Source: Saccopteryx bilineata (taxonomy: Eukaryota; Chordata; Mammalia; Chiroptera; Emballonuridae). Taken from it: DNA of 64,000 nucleotides. Both the position numbers and the translations under genes were made by a program. The notes under the pieces are model-generated. The model searched no databases. It was not told the origin of the DNA and worked only from the letters and a program-made list of their open reading frames with translations. The stretch is from the NCBI RefSeq assembly GCF_036850765.1, contig NC_089495.1, positions 202,307,847-202,371,846 of the forward strand, written 5' to 3'. Positions 33,180 through 44,229 of the stretch are shown here, piece after piece (position 1 is the stretch's first letter; each line of letters starts with the position of its first letter).

Positions 33180-33485
33180 ATTATAGCATTTATCCTGTCA
33201 TTGAACCTATTGTTTGCAGCAAATTTGTTCCCCACCCTCACAGAGCTTAGAGTTTGGAAGAGAGACAGGACACAAATCACTAATAAAACAGAGCTGGGAG
33301 AGGTGCTCTGAGAGGAAATGCTAGGGCTCTGGGAGTGGAGTGGGGCGCAAGTTAGTTGGTGGTGTGGGTCAGTCAGGGAGGGCTTCACTGAAGAAGTGAC
33401 ATTTACACTGACACCCAAATGATGAATAGAAGTTGGCAAGTCAGAATACATGAAAAAGCATTCCAGGCAGAGGGACCTAGTTTTC
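33180..33485 (-). repeat. L2 relic
   Basis: 'ccaccctcacagagcttagag', 'gagggcttcactgaagaagtgacatttac', 'gcattccaggcagaggg' follow the complement of L2. Confidence 0.7.
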
Positions 33486-33572
33486 AATCTTTTTACCAGT
33501 AGGGTTTTTTTTTCTTCTTACTGAAATTTTATGCTCAGCCACAATGTATGACTAGCAAAAAAATTGCTACTC

Positions 33573-33730
33573 GAGCCTTGACCAGATGGCTTGGTTGTTT
33601 GGAGCATCATCCCAAAGTGCAGGGGTTGCTGGTTTGATCCCCGGTCAGGGTACATGCAGGAATGGCTCGATGTTTCTGTCTCTCTCTCTCTCCCTTCTTC
33701 TCTCGCTAAAAATCAATTAAAAAAAAAAAG
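33573..33730 (+). mobile_element. SINE-D copy
   Basis: 'gagccttgaccagatggcttgg', 'ggtttgatccccggtcaggg', 'ctctctctctctccc', 'aaaaatcaattaaaaa'. Confidence 0.85.
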
Positions 33731-33839
33731 GATTCCTATTCAAGTTGAGGAAGTGGGAGTGATATGCTCACTTCAGGTCTTCACAACATGCCCACGGGTA
33801 CGGGGCCCTTACAGAGCTCCATGGAAACTCAGAATACAG

Positions 33840-33965
33840 TTTAAAACCACAGATCTAGTCCAGCCCCCCATTTTACAAATGGAGAGACAATTTGGCCAAT
33901 TTTCGGGGATTTGTCATAGTCCTCTTTATCAGTAAGGGGGGATCTAAGGCTCAAGTCCAGAGCTG
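33840..33965 (-). repeat. MIR fragment
   Basis: 'ccattttacaaatggagagacaatttggccaa' is a short antisense MIR core. Confidence 0.55.
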
Positions 33966-34235
33966 TTAGGGGAACTGCTTCTTCTCCGACTCTTGGCTTC
34001 TTGAGGGAGCGCCCCTTTCGGTGGTCATGGGAGAGGGTGTGGTTTCTTCCTCTGAATGTGAGCAGCGTAGTACTGACCCATCAACTGTATAAAACTGGGT
34101 TCTTGGCACGTATCGTCTGTGTCCTGGGCAAGGCAACAAGTAAACCTGAAAATAGTACAGGGTGACAAGTGCAGAGAGCAGACATACAGATCTTACGGGA
34201 GCCCAGGGGGAAGGGGCCTTCCTGGGGATGGTCAA

Positions 34236-36195
34236 GGAAAGCAGTTAGATTGGCCTCTGGGGGCTAGAACCAGAGGACGGGGGTCTTAAGGAGTTATTAA
34301 GGGAAAAAGTAATTGTAAACTAATTTTTAAGATGTTCTAAGTGAGAAAGAAAGATGAGAGGATGATCACTAGAGGGAGAAACAGGACGGGGTTGGTGGAG
34401 GCTATTTTGTTATTTTCTTATTTTAAGGTGGGGAAGCACTGCAGTGTTTTTATAAGCCTAGGGGAAGAAGCCTTTGGGAAAGAAGAGAAGTAAAGTGTGG
34501 AGGTGGGAAGGGGTGGGAACACAGACGGGTTCCAGTCTCCGTCTGGCCAGAGAACGGCCCTGGCAGACGCTCGCGGCCTTTGCGAGAGGGCTCTTTAAAA
34601 CCGCCGCTGCAGTTTGGACGAGGCTGCAGGGCTTTCCAGCTCGCCCAGTTCCGGCAGCTCCAGACCTGCTATATATGGTGAGCCCTGGCCATGTGCACAG
34701 CCTTTTTCTCTCGCCCGCAGCCAGAGTCGCTCTGTTCAAACACCCACACGTAGCTCTTTGCCCAAACCAAAGGCCTCCACAGCATCATTTTACTAAGATT
34801 GCATAACCTGGGAACACCGGTACCTGCTCCCAGGAGCTGTTCTTCCTAGTGGGTTTGACAGGCCCGCCTCGGGCCAGGGGTGGCTCCTGGAGGAGGCTCA
34901 CTGTCAGGTGAGATGGCTTCAGGAAGTGCCTCGCCCCATTTGTCCCCTTGCCCACAGGCTGTCCCTGTGGCCCCTGTCCTCCGCACATAGAGGTTAGGAA
35001 ACCAGGTGGAGATAGCCATGTACACAGCCCCAGGAAGGGGTCTGCGTGCCAGCTCCCAGACAAATAAACTCATTCATTAGCATGCTGCTGAGGTCGAGCG
35101 TGGCCATGTAGGCTCTGCTTTCTTGGCCTCCGGTGGTGGCAGTTGGGAAACAAGCTCCGTGAAAGTCCTCTTTGGGGTTCCTTCGCAGCAGCCAGATTGA
35201 CAAACCTGCCTGTGTGCCCGCTAGTCGTCATTTGATTCAAAATCAGACCCGCGGAGCAGCTTACAAACTATCATGAGGGAGAAACAAGGCCAAGACTCAA
35301 CTGGCATTGTCAGAAGGCCCAAACGGAGCATGCGAGACGCGAGATGGGGACGTGCAGAGCCGCCAGCACGGGGCAGGGGGCAGCGGGCAGCGGGCAGCCT
35401 CAGGAGTGACCAGGCCTTTCTCCCAGCCTCAGGCTGAGAGGAGGGGGCGTGGCCAGGGAAGCCTGTTCCTTTGAACCCTGCAGGCCACGTGGTCTTCTCT
35501 CTTCTGATCTAGCAGGGAGAGGCTCTTGGGGCTGTGCTGTCACAGAATGGGGAGACAGCCAGTGCTGGTATTGTGTTGGGAGACACTGGCTGGGGGGGGG
35601 CAGAGAGGAGGGGAAGCTCAGGCTTCATCCCCGCTCCCTTCTTCACCACTCTACCGCCTTGTAACTTGTCTTCTGTGAAATAGGGCGCTTACACTAGACA
35701 GGTGATTAGGGAGATTGAAAGACACGGTGAATGCCAATGCATCCTACAGTATCAAGTCTCCTATTAGAGGACTTAGTAATTGATAGTAATCATTATTTGT
35801 CCTAAGGCAGAATTTATATGTTAACCTTTTCTTTATTTTGAGTTTGCTAGTCATTGAGCCTTCCTTCCCTTTCCTTTCTCTATGCTGCCCTGTAGAGTAA
35901 TTAGACTAGGGCTAGAACACTTTTTTTCTTTACTTTGCTAGCTGGATTATTTGCTTTCCTTATATGTAAAAGAGATCAGTATTATTTATGAGCCACTGGA
36001 ATCACTGAGAGACGGGGTAGTACTGTGAAGCTTAATCCTGCAACAATAAATTGTAGGTTATCAAACTTGGGAGTGCAAATGGAATTGCTCCTAAACAGAG
36101 AATAATAGTCCATGCACAGATTGTCTATACTCAGAGGAGGTGCTTAGCACATTCTTGATGAGTGAATGATTAAATTACTTAATGCAAGAACTTTT
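34236..36195. other. Intron 6, repeat-poor GC-richer block
   Basis: 34490-35420 is free of recognisable repeats and has clustered CpGs (agacgctcgcggcctttgcg, aaaaccgccgctgcag) as well as the word ctatatatgg at 34669-34678, one base away from a CArG box. 35060-35100 has 'aaactcattcattagcatgc'. Frames on both strands (up to 110 codons) show no known protein. A regulatory element of UQCC1 or GDF5 is possible, but this is inference. Confidence 0.45.
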
Positions 36196-36221
36196 TTATT
36201 TCTAGATTTTTCTCATTTTTA

Positions 36222-36598
36222 TTTATTATTATTATTTTTTTTGTATTTTCCTGAAGTTGGAAACAGGGAAGCAGACAGACTCCCGCATGCGCCCGACCGG
36301 GATCCACCCGGCATGCCCACCAGGGGGCGATGCTCTGCCCATCTGGGGTGTTGCTCTGTTGCAACCAGAGCCATTCTAGCACCTGAGGCAGAGGCCACAG
36401 AGCCATCCTCAGCGCCCGGGCCATCTTTGCTCCAATGGAGCCTCGGCTGCGGGAGGGGAAGAGAGAGACAGAGAGGAAGGAGAGGGGAAGGGTGGAGAAG
36501 CAGATGGGCGCTTCTCCTGTGTGCCCTGGCTGGGAATCGAACCTGGGACTCCTGCACGGCAGGCCGATGCTCTATCACTGAGCCAACTGGCCAGGACC
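36222..36598 (-). mobile_element. SINE-A copy, single-unit subfamily
   Basis: Head ccaactggccagga. The duplication ttttctcattttta at 36208-36221 and 36599-36612 is exact. One 'ccaccagggggcgatg' unit. Confidence 0.95.
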
Positions 36599-36773
36599 TT
36601 TTCTCATTTTTAAACATTCAGCCTTTTATTTTTTTTATATACTTCTTTCAGGTAGTCAGTTTTCATTTTAAAATGTTTGTTGTCCTGATCTAGATGGTTT
36701 CTTTTAAAAAAGATTTTTATAAATAGACTATATTTTTTAGAGCAGTTTTATGTTCACTACAAAACTGAGCAGT

Positions 36774-36936
36774 GCCCTGGCCAGATAGTTCAGTTGGTTA
36801 GAGCATTGTCCCGAAGCACAGAGGTTTCTGGCTCGACCCCTCGTCAGAGCACAGACAGGGGCAGATCAATGTTCCTCTCTCTCTCTCTCCCTTCCTTCCT
36901 CTCTCTAAAAATCAATAAAATAAATATTTTTAAAAA
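36774..36936 (+). mobile_element. SINE-D copy inside old L1
   Basis: 'gccctggccagatagttcag', 'ggttagagcattgtcccgaa', 'aaaaatcaataaaataaat'. The left flank (actatattttttagagcagtttt) is L1-like. Confidence 0.87.
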
Positions 36937-36984
36937 GCTGAAAAGAGAATATTGTTTCTTTTCAAAGCTTATTTTCCATTCTTT

Positions 36985-37165
36985 TTTTTTAATTGAATTG
37001 AATTTACTGGGGTGACACTGATTAACACGATTATCCAGGTTTCAGGTGCCCAGTTCTGCAACACATCTCTGCATGCTGTACTGTGTGTTCACCCCCCCAA
37101 GTCAAGTCTTCATCCATCATCATTTATCCCCCTGTACCCTCTTCTACCTCTCCCCCTTATTTTGC
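36985..37165 (-). repeat. L1 3' end fragment, antisense
   Basis: 'aatttactggggtgacactgattaacacg', 'aggtttcaggtgcccagttctgc'. It resembles the end of the younger L1 at 19070-19170. Confidence 0.75.
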
Positions 37166-37905
37166 ATTTTTAAGGGCAACTTTTATTATGTTTTAGCATG
37201 AAGTCCTCCCTCCCTCCTTTTCTGTTCCTCCCAGAACAATTCTGAAATGATGAAATTGAATCAGTAGCAAAATGTAGCCTTACCTCTCACCATTTCATGG
37301 AAGCATCTGTTCTGAGAATGCATCCACAGTATGAACTGCAGTAGAGTTGTTCTCTTTTATTTAAGCCTAGTGTTCGCAGTTGTGTAGGAGTGGACTTGAC
37401 GACTCAAACGTTGTTGTTTGGTCAGAGCCTGTGACAAGTGTTAGCTTTGTTTTGCAGTGCATACCAGGAACATCAGATCTTTTGTTGTTTTTACCATTTT
37501 GAATTTGTTTCCCTCATTTCCTCCTCACTTTCTAACATACTTAAACATTTTCTAGATGATGCAGGAGGTCTTGATAACGCTTGCTGATTATGGTAGGCAT
37601 TGCACCGGGCAGGTTGACCCTCCCTGTTGAACCTCAGTTGCTGTACTATTTTTGAGGTCTGTTTTAAATAAATTTTTAGTTTCTTTCCTGTTAGGCTGCC
37701 AGGAATTACTTTTTGTTGTTATAGTTATGCTTGTCTCACATTCGCCAGTCTTTCCCCTTCCGATACGCTATTTCTAATGTGATGCTAGTTTTGAATGTTA
37801 AATTACTCCCCTTGTGAGGATGAAATGAAAAATAGAATAAGTGGATTCTGGAGAGTTTCTTGTAGTCATTAAAGGAGGCAGAAAAACAATTAGACTCTTT
37901 GGTCA
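37166..37905. other. Intron 6, nothing recognised
   Basis: No repeat or coding signal that I can name. Confidence 0.4.
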
Positions 37906-37909
37906 AATT

Positions 37910-38112
37910 TTCAGGGATCAGATCTCCTTTGACACTTACTAGGCTTGTAACTCTGGCAAGTTCCTTCTCTAAGATTCAGTTTCCTCTTCTATGAGATGGG
38001 GACAGGGAGAATACCAGACTGGTAGAGTTGTTATAAGGATTAAATGAAATAATGCTTCTGAATCACGCACAGTGCCTGGCACATGGTTGTGTTAGCTGTT
38101 AATTGTAGCACT
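37910..38112 (+). repeat. MIR relic
   Basis: 'tgacacttactaggcttgtaactctggcaagttcc', 'gatggggacagg', 'gttgttataaggattaaatgaaataatg', 'agtgcctggcacatgg'. Confidence 0.88.
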
Positions 38113-38335
38113 TGTTTATTTTTGCAATTGAGGGTTTTTTTCTTTCTATTTCTTAGCCATTTTTAGAATAGGAAAAATTGCCAGATAAGCCTAATTCAGC
38201 CTAGATTAGATGTTACCCTAACGATTGCTATGTAAATTAGTGGAAATCTATTATTTCTGGCATCTAAAAAACTGTTACACTGGGATGATTGTGGTATTTG
38301 TGGTTGAAATACAGAGTTGGAGTTGAGGTGTTTTT

Positions 38336-38550
38336 TAAAAAAAATTTTCCATTGATTTGAGGGATAGAGACAGAGAGGAAAGGAGAGAAGGGGGGGGAGG
38401 GAGAGAAGCATCAACTCGCCATTCCACTTAGTTGTTTGGTTTAGTTGTGTACTCATTGATTGCTTCTCCTATGTGCCCTGATGGGGGATCGAACCTGCGA
38501 TCTCTGTGTGCCAGGACGATGCTTTATCCACTGAGCCACGTGGCTGGGGC
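38336..38550 (-). mobile_element. SINE-D copy
   Basis: 'attttccattgatttgaggg', 'gcttctcctatgtgccctg', 'gggatcgaacctgcg', head 'ctgagccacgtggctggggc'. Confidence 0.87.
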
Positions 38551-38641
38551 CAAGTTGAGATTTCTTCACTTACATCTTTTAGAAGATTATTTTCTCAACA
38601 TAAGAACACTGTGTGTAGAACGCTACCATTTTGAAAAATAG

Positions 38642-38853
38642 GAGCCCGACCAGTGGTGGCACAGTGGATAGTGTCAACTAGGAACGCTGAGGTCGTCGGT
38701 TCAAAACCCCGGGCTTACCTGGTCAAGGCACGTACGAGCAGCAACAACTACGAGTTGATGCTTCCCACTCCTTACCTCCTCCCCTTCTCTCTTACTCTCT
38801 CTCTCTCTAAAAAAGAAAATATCAATCAATAAAATCTTTAAAAAAAATAAAAA
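38642..38853 (+). mobile_element. SINE-B copy
   Basis: 'gcccgaccagtggtggcacagtgg', 'tcgtcggttcaaaaccccgg', tail 'caatcaataaaatc'. Confidence 0.9.
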
Positions 38854-39433
38854 TAGGGGAAAAGGAAGCTACCATTTATGTCAAAAGAATACATATTCAC
38901 AGAAGTTTGTGGGTACGTATGGAAGGAGTGCTGAGAAACTACTAACTGTGGCCGCCTTAGGGAGAGGGGCAGAGAGGCTAGGGGTGTGGGTAGGAAGGAG
39001 ACTTAGTTTTTATTACCCTGTTCAAGTATTACCTACTCAAAACAGTTCATAAAGAAAGGAGTGGACTGACTGTATGGGCTACAAGATCAGCTGTCCGAAG
39101 ACCTGACCTTTGGCTGCTTGGTCTGGCCGTTCCAGGCAGCTGACGGTCTAATGAGACTCTGCCTTCTGTGGTACTTTCTCCTCGAAGAGGAAAACACAGA
39201 AGTTCTTCACAACAGGACTACTTTCTGCCCTTAACTACCGAGAGCATTTGATTCATAAACTCAGGGTAGAAATTAGTTGAGCTTTTAGTGAGCTAAGTAT
39301 GGTGAATGGATAGCCCTGTGGATTATAATCTTATTTTCCCAGTTGAACTCATAGGAATCTTCATTATACTTCTTGTTAGGAGACTGATTCATTGCTCTGA
39401 TTTTATAACTTTAGTTATGTGTGATGAAGTTTG
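38854..39433. other. Intron 6, nothing recognised
   Basis: Unique-looking sequence, no repeat or coding signal. Confidence 0.4.
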
Positions 39434-39441
39434 CTTTAGAG

Positions 39442-39587
39442 CAGCGGTTCTCAACCTGTGGGTCGTGACCCCGGCGGGGGGCGAACGACCAAAACACAGG
39501 GGTCACCTTCCGATGGCTTTAGGCGACCCCTGTGTTTTGGTCGTCCAACCCCCACTGGGGTCGCGACCCACAGGTTGAGAACCGCTG
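39442..39587. mobile_element. SPIN-like hAT element, 146-bp hairpin
   Basis: The left end cagcggttctcaacctgtgg is matched exactly by the reversed right end. The inverted similarity continues almost to the centre (gtcgtgaccccggcggg against gtcgcgaccccagtggg; ccaaaacacaggggtc on both arms). The 8-bp duplication ctttagag at 39434-39441 and 39588-39595 is exact. The sequence matches what I know of non-autonomous SPIN elements. It has no coding capacity. Confidence 0.94.
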
Positions 39588-39649
39588 CTTTAGAGCTTTA
39601 TATATTTGAAAGTTTTGCATCAAGAGTCAATTGAAATACATTAGGTACA

Positions 39650-39885
39650 ATTTTTATTTTTTTGAGAGAGAGAAAGGAAGAGAGAGATGCATTGAGTTGT
39701 GCTTAGTTGTGCTACTGATTGCATCTCACATGTGCCTTGACCAGGGCTCAAACTGGAACGCTCTGGTGGGGATTGGGGGTCGTGCTGGCACCCTCAGGGC
39801 GAAACTGGCGACCCAGGCGGGAACCAGTGACCTCAGCGCTCTGGGACAATGCTTTGTCCCCTGCACTGCCGGCTAAGGCAGGGAC
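39650..39885 (-). mobile_element. SINE-D relic
   Basis: 'ttgagagagagaaaggaag', 'tcacatgtgccttgacca', 'aaactggcgacc' and 'gacaatgctttgtcccctgcac'. Diverged. Confidence 0.75.
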
Positions 39886-40199
39886 AGTATTTTAGGAGAA
39901 CTTGTCCTCCTTTCATTGAGCAGGCTTGAATCCATATTTTCTACACTGGCAGTATCAGCAAAAATAGGTACAGGTTATAGCAAATTTTGCTGGTTGTGTG
40001 TGTAGCTCTTAGGAGGCATTATAGTTCAGCTTGTATTTTTGGATCAGACCATTCTGAATACCATGGTTCTGTTAGAGTAAATATTCACTGAATTTGTCCT
40101 TTTTCAGCCCTGGTGATGTTAACATTTGATTACAGGCTTGAGGCTGGGAAGAAAGGGTTAACTTCTCAGAGACTCATCTGCCCTCAGTGCCAAGGTGCT

Positions 40200-40720
40200 A
40201 ATACTGCTCTACCCCCTCTCAGTGGCTCTCCATTGTGTACTGCGTAAAGACCAGACTTTTTTTAGCATGGCATTTCAAAGCCTTTTATGACCTCTCTGGC
40301 ATACTTTTCTGTTTCCTATACCTGCCCGCCCACAAAATCATTGTTTCCTTATATGTGTTGAGCTCTTCCATTGCCCTGCTCATAATGTTCCATCTGCTGA
40401 AAATTCTCTTTATTTTTTGTCTCTACCTGTCCAACTTTAGCTCATCTTTCCCAGCCCCAGGTATAGTGTTTCATTTTCCATGAAGCTTTCTCTGATCCCA
40501 CTCGGCCAGAAGTAATCCTCTCAAACTGCACTGCACTTTGTACTTCTCTTGAGACACTTACCACATTCTCTAGTGGGGCCGTTTGTAAATATAGCGGACT
40601 TTGTCTCCCCTGGAAGGCTAACTGCTCCTCGGAAGCTGGGCTTCTTTTAGCCATCACTCTGATCCCCACGGCACCCAGTCAGTGACATCCCTCACTCATT
40701 GTTCATGGAGTTGACTTGTC
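40200..40720 (+). repeat. L2 relic, about 0.5 kb
   Basis: 'caaagccttttatgacctctctgg', 'ccatctgctgaaaattctc', 'ttttccatgaagctttctctgatccc', 'gcactttgtacttctcttgag', 'atccccacggcacccag' run in L2 sense order. Confidence 0.85.
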
Positions 40721-41219
40721 AGTCAGCATCCTGAAAGTATCTTCAATCTGCTTTGTCTTTTCAACCCAGAGGACCGTCGGAGCCTCCTGTTACCTGGAAG
40801 GGCTATAGAACAAACAGCTCGGAAACAGAAAACACTTCACCCCTGTTGATACAGTTAGTAAGTTTATGGCCTGAGAAAATCTGTGCCTTTTAAACCTCAG
40901 AGGGCAGGTGTATTAACAAACTACAGAATTTTCAAATAAATGAAGAATTCCATTACCTCACGATTGCTGTTGATGAATTGGCCTCTGACGACACTTAAGC
41001 ATCAAAACACACAGCTCTTTGCAGGTGAGAGGCTGACATGAGTGATTTGATTAATTTTAAGAAAAATCTTATGAAAAAGACTGTTGAACTTTCCCCAGTT
41101 TGTTTCTGCCTTGGAATATGCCTTATATCACATAAAGTGGCCAAATCTCTTTCCATGACCTATTTTTATTGTCACAAAGTGTTACTTCTTAGGCCCAAAC
41201 TGGGTTCAGAGGCTACAAA
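40721..41219. other. Intron 6, nothing recognised
   Basis: Unique-looking sequence between L2 and CR1/L3 relics. Confidence 0.35.
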
Positions 41220-41407
41220 TTTAGAATCACAGTATCAGCAAATCCCAAGGTTGGAAGGGAAGTTAGAGATCAGGTTGTCAGATAGCCGAGTTCCCACCAA
41301 ACATCTGTTCACCCTACAGAAATAGGCATTTCTCTACTTTTTGAGGTTATCCATTCCATCATATGAGTATTCAAAAACTCTCTTGTTAGAAAGTTTTGCT
41401 TTCAAAT

Positions 41408-41577
41408 TTAAAAAAAAATTTTTTTTAATTCGTTTTGCAGGTGAGGGGGAAGAAGGGGGAGGAGCAGGAAACATCAACTCTCATAGGTGCCTTGACCAGG
41501 CAAGGCCAGGGTTTTGAACCAGCAACCTCAGCGTTCTAGGTCGACGCTTTATCCACTGCGCCACCACAGGTCAGGCT
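41408..41577 (-). mobile_element. SINE-B copy
   Basis: 'gggggaggagcaggaaacatc', 'ggtgccttgaccaggcaagg', head ccaccacaggtcaggc. Confidence 0.92.
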
Positions 41578-41915
41578 GTTTTCATTTCAATGCTGAGTAA
41601 TTCTTTCTCTTTCTGTGTCCCTCCCATTGTTTCTGATTCTAACTCCTGGATGTCTAGTCACTTTTCTGCAATATTTAAGGCAATGCTCCTGTTTTTCTTC
41701 AGGTTAAACATCTTCTGATCTTTTATCTCTTCCTTTTGTCTCAAAAATATAATGTTTAAAACTATGGACAGTATTCCAAGTAGAGTCTGATTTGTGCTGA
41801 GTAGGAAATCTCACTTTACACGTTGAAGATACTGTATTTCCATTACTGAATCTAAAATCACATTCATTTTTCGGGCAACCTCATCATCTTCTTCCTTCCC
41901 TTAAAACATGTACTG

Positions 41916-42300
41916 TTGGCCCTGGCCGGTTGGCTCAGTGGTAGAGCGTCGGCCTGGCGTGCGGGAGTCCTGGGTTCGATTCCCAGCCAGGGCGCATAGG
42001 AGAAGCGCCCATCTGCTTCTCCACTCCTCCCCCTCTCCTTCCTCTCTGTCTCTCTCTTCCCCTCCTGCAGCCGAGGCTCCATTGGAGCAAAGTTGGCCCA
42101 GGTGCTGAGGATGGCTCTGTGGCCTCTGCCTCAGGCGCTGGAATGGCTCTGGTTGCAGCAGAGTGATGCCCCAGATGGGCAGAGCATCGCCCCCTGGTGG
42201 GCATGCCGGGTGGATCCCAGTCGGGTGCATGCAGGAGTCTGTCTGACCGCCTCCCTGTTTCCAGCTTCAGCAAAATACAAAACAACAACAACAACAACAA
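41916..42300 (+). mobile_element. SINE-A copy, single-unit subfamily
   Basis: Full head ggccctggccggttggctca. The duplication aaaacatgtactg at 41903-41915 and 42301-42313 is exact. Tail (caa)n. One 'cgccccctggtgggc' unit. Confidence 0.96.
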
Positions 42301-43003
42301 AAAACATGTACTGGTACTTAAGGCCATAAGACTTTTGCACACATAGGTAGGCACGACTCACCTGTCCTATACCTCCACAGCTGTTCTTTTAGGCCAAAGT
42401 GGCAGGACTTTAGATTTATTCCTGTTCAAGTTCATTCTGTTAAATTCAGCCTGTTGAAACAGCCTGTTGAAGTATTTTTGGTTCATGGTTGGGTCATCCA
42501 GCATATTTGTCTTCTTGCCCAGCTTCTTGTCATCTGCAAATTTGATAAGTATGTTTTCTTTTCTCCATCTTAGTTACGAAAAGAGATGATGCAGCCAGCC
42601 AGGCTGGAATCAGTCCACTGTACCATGCTATTGCGAGTAGATTGTAATGGGCAGGATTAATTTTTATGGAGATAGAATTGGTCCATTTAGACTGAACAAT
42701 CCATAGTTATAACAGGAATTATCTTTTAGGTGAGTAGTCCTGTTGTAGTTGCTTAGTGACTATTTAATGAGAAAGAATAGAAGTAAGTGTGGACATGAGA
42801 ATGAGATTAGGAACTAGCTTGGGAAGTTGATGGCCCTGTTTATATTCTTATATATCATTAAATATAATATTGTATTAATTAATTAATAAAATATAATTCT
42901 TGTAGTCTTATGTAAGGTCTTAAGCAGAGAGAGCCCTCTGGACTGTTTAAAGGCAATGTGATATAGGGGAAAGAGCCCTAAACTTGGCCCTGAGTTTATT
43001 TAT

Positions 43004-43158
43004 TTATTTTTAATGGAGGGGGACAGACAGGGACAGGCAGGCAGGAAGGGAGAGAGATGAGAATTATCAGTTCATAGTTGGGGCACCTTAGTTGTTCATT
43101 GATTGCTCCAGCCGAGCCTGTGATCCCTTGCTCAAGCCAGCGACCTTGGGCTCAAGCC
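43004..43158 (-). mobile_element. SINE-C copy, head missing
   Basis: 'gggacagacagggacaggcagg', 'gagatgagaattatcag', 'cttgctcaagccagcgacc' and then an abrupt stop; the tRNA-like half is absent (5' truncation). ttatttattta occurs on both sides. Confidence 0.85.
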
Positions 43159-43335
43159 TATTCATTTATTTATTCAGCAAATATATATTGAGTGCCTACT
43201 ATGCTTAAGTCCTGGAAATACAATGATGATAAAAAACCAGACTTGATCTTTGCCTTCAGTAGAGCTTACATTCTGATATAGAAAACAATTTGATAATTAC
43301 ACAGATAAAATCATAATACTTTCTGTGATTTATAT
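43159..43335 (-). repeat. L2 3' end relic
   Basis: 'tattcagcaaatatatattgagtgcctactatgc', 'gtagagcttacattctgatatag'. Confidence 0.75.
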
Positions 43336-43339
43336 TCTA

Positions 43340-43650
43340 GACAACTGTTATCCAATAGAAATAAAATGCAAGCCACATATTTAATTTAAAAGTTTCTAGG
43401 ATCTCCATTTAAAATAGTAAAAAAAGAAAACAACTTAATTTAAATAATAGGTTTTATTTAATTCAATATATCTGAAATAAAATTTCAACATGTAAGCAGT
43501 GTAAAAATTTTGAGATATTTGTTTTTTTCTTGAATGGAATCTTTGAAATCCTAAATTTAGACCACATCTCAGTTTGAATTAGCCATATTTGAAGTTCTCA
43601 GATAGCTACATGTAGCTAGTGGCCTCCATATCGGACAGCATAGTACTTCA
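43340..43650. mobile_element. hAT-Charlie-type MER relic
   Basis: Runs from 'actgttatccaatagaaataaaatgcaagccac' to 'gctacatgtagctagtggcctccatatcggacagc'. The inverted ends (tgttatccaatag / atatcggacagca) and interior match a common mammalian Charlie MER family; the exact name is uncertain. Confidence 0.7.
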
Positions 43651-43759
43651 CCGACTACTCTGTGTTTGGGCGAATTACTTGCCTTCCGTAGGACTCCTGT
43701 TTTCATGAGTAAAATGAAGGACTCATACTTATCTTCCACAGCTGAAAGTGGTTCCTGCC

Positions 43760-43946
43760 TGCCCTGTGGTGGCACAGTGGATAAAGCATTGACCTGGAAC
43801 GTGAGGTCACTGGTTTGAAACCGTGGGCTTGCCCAGTCAAGGCACATACAGGAAGCAATTACTATGAGTTGATGCTTCCCATTCCCCTCCTTTTCTCTCT
43901 CTCCCCCCTCTCTAAAATTAATAAATAAAATCGTTAATAAAAATAC
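43760..43946 (+). mobile_element. SINE-B copy
   Basis: 'tgccctgtggtggcacagtgg' to 'aaattaataaataaaatcg'. The duplication aagtggttcctgcc / aagtggttccttcc (43746-43759, 43947-43960) has one mismatch. Confidence 0.94.
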
Positions 43947-44009
43947 AAGTGGTTCCTTCCATGTGTGAGGGAGCCTTCTGAGTTCTAAATAATCCTACAG
44001 ATCTGGGTG

Positions 44010-44118
44010 GCGCTTACATGGGTATATGTAATATGTAAAAAATCATTAAGTTGTACACTTTAGATTTATGTACTTGATAGTATCTGTGTTATACCTTTGT
44101 AAAAGTTTTTTAAAAGTC
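44010..44118 (+). repeat. L1 3' tail fragment
   Basis: 'aaatcattaagttgtacactttag', 'tctgtgttatacctttgtaaaag' is the sense 3' end of an L1, about 110 bp before exon 7. Confidence 0.7.
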
Positions 44119-44229
44119 ACTTTCGTTTCTTATTCTGTGCCCTGCTGAAGTCACTCATGATTTCAGTGGATATATGTGATGTGAAAACTGCAAACAGCCA
44201 GTGACTCTAGACGTCTTATTCCCACCCAG

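Larger units (their letters stand above)
41220..42720 (-). repeat. CR1/L3 LINE relic, interrupted by two SINEs
   Basis: The parts are 41220-41405 ('gttggaagggaagttagag', 'cttgttagaaagttttgct'), 41580-41915 ('caggttaaacatcttctgatc', 'ttccaagtagagtctgatttg', 'ctaaaatcacattcatttttc') and 42314-42720 ('tttattcctgttcaagttc', 'cagcttcttgtcatctgcaaatttgataagtatg'). The order matches the antisense 3' half of CR1/L3, including the ORF2 C-terminal region. SINE-B (41408-41577) and SINE-A (41916-42300) are later insertions. Confidence 0.78.

Noticed and set aside
41916..41995. tRNA gene (A-box and B-box, pairing ends CCCTGG/CCAGGG)
   Set aside because: It is the tRNA-derived head of a SINE-A copy, with SINE body, A-rich tail and target duplications; no mature tRNA is expected.
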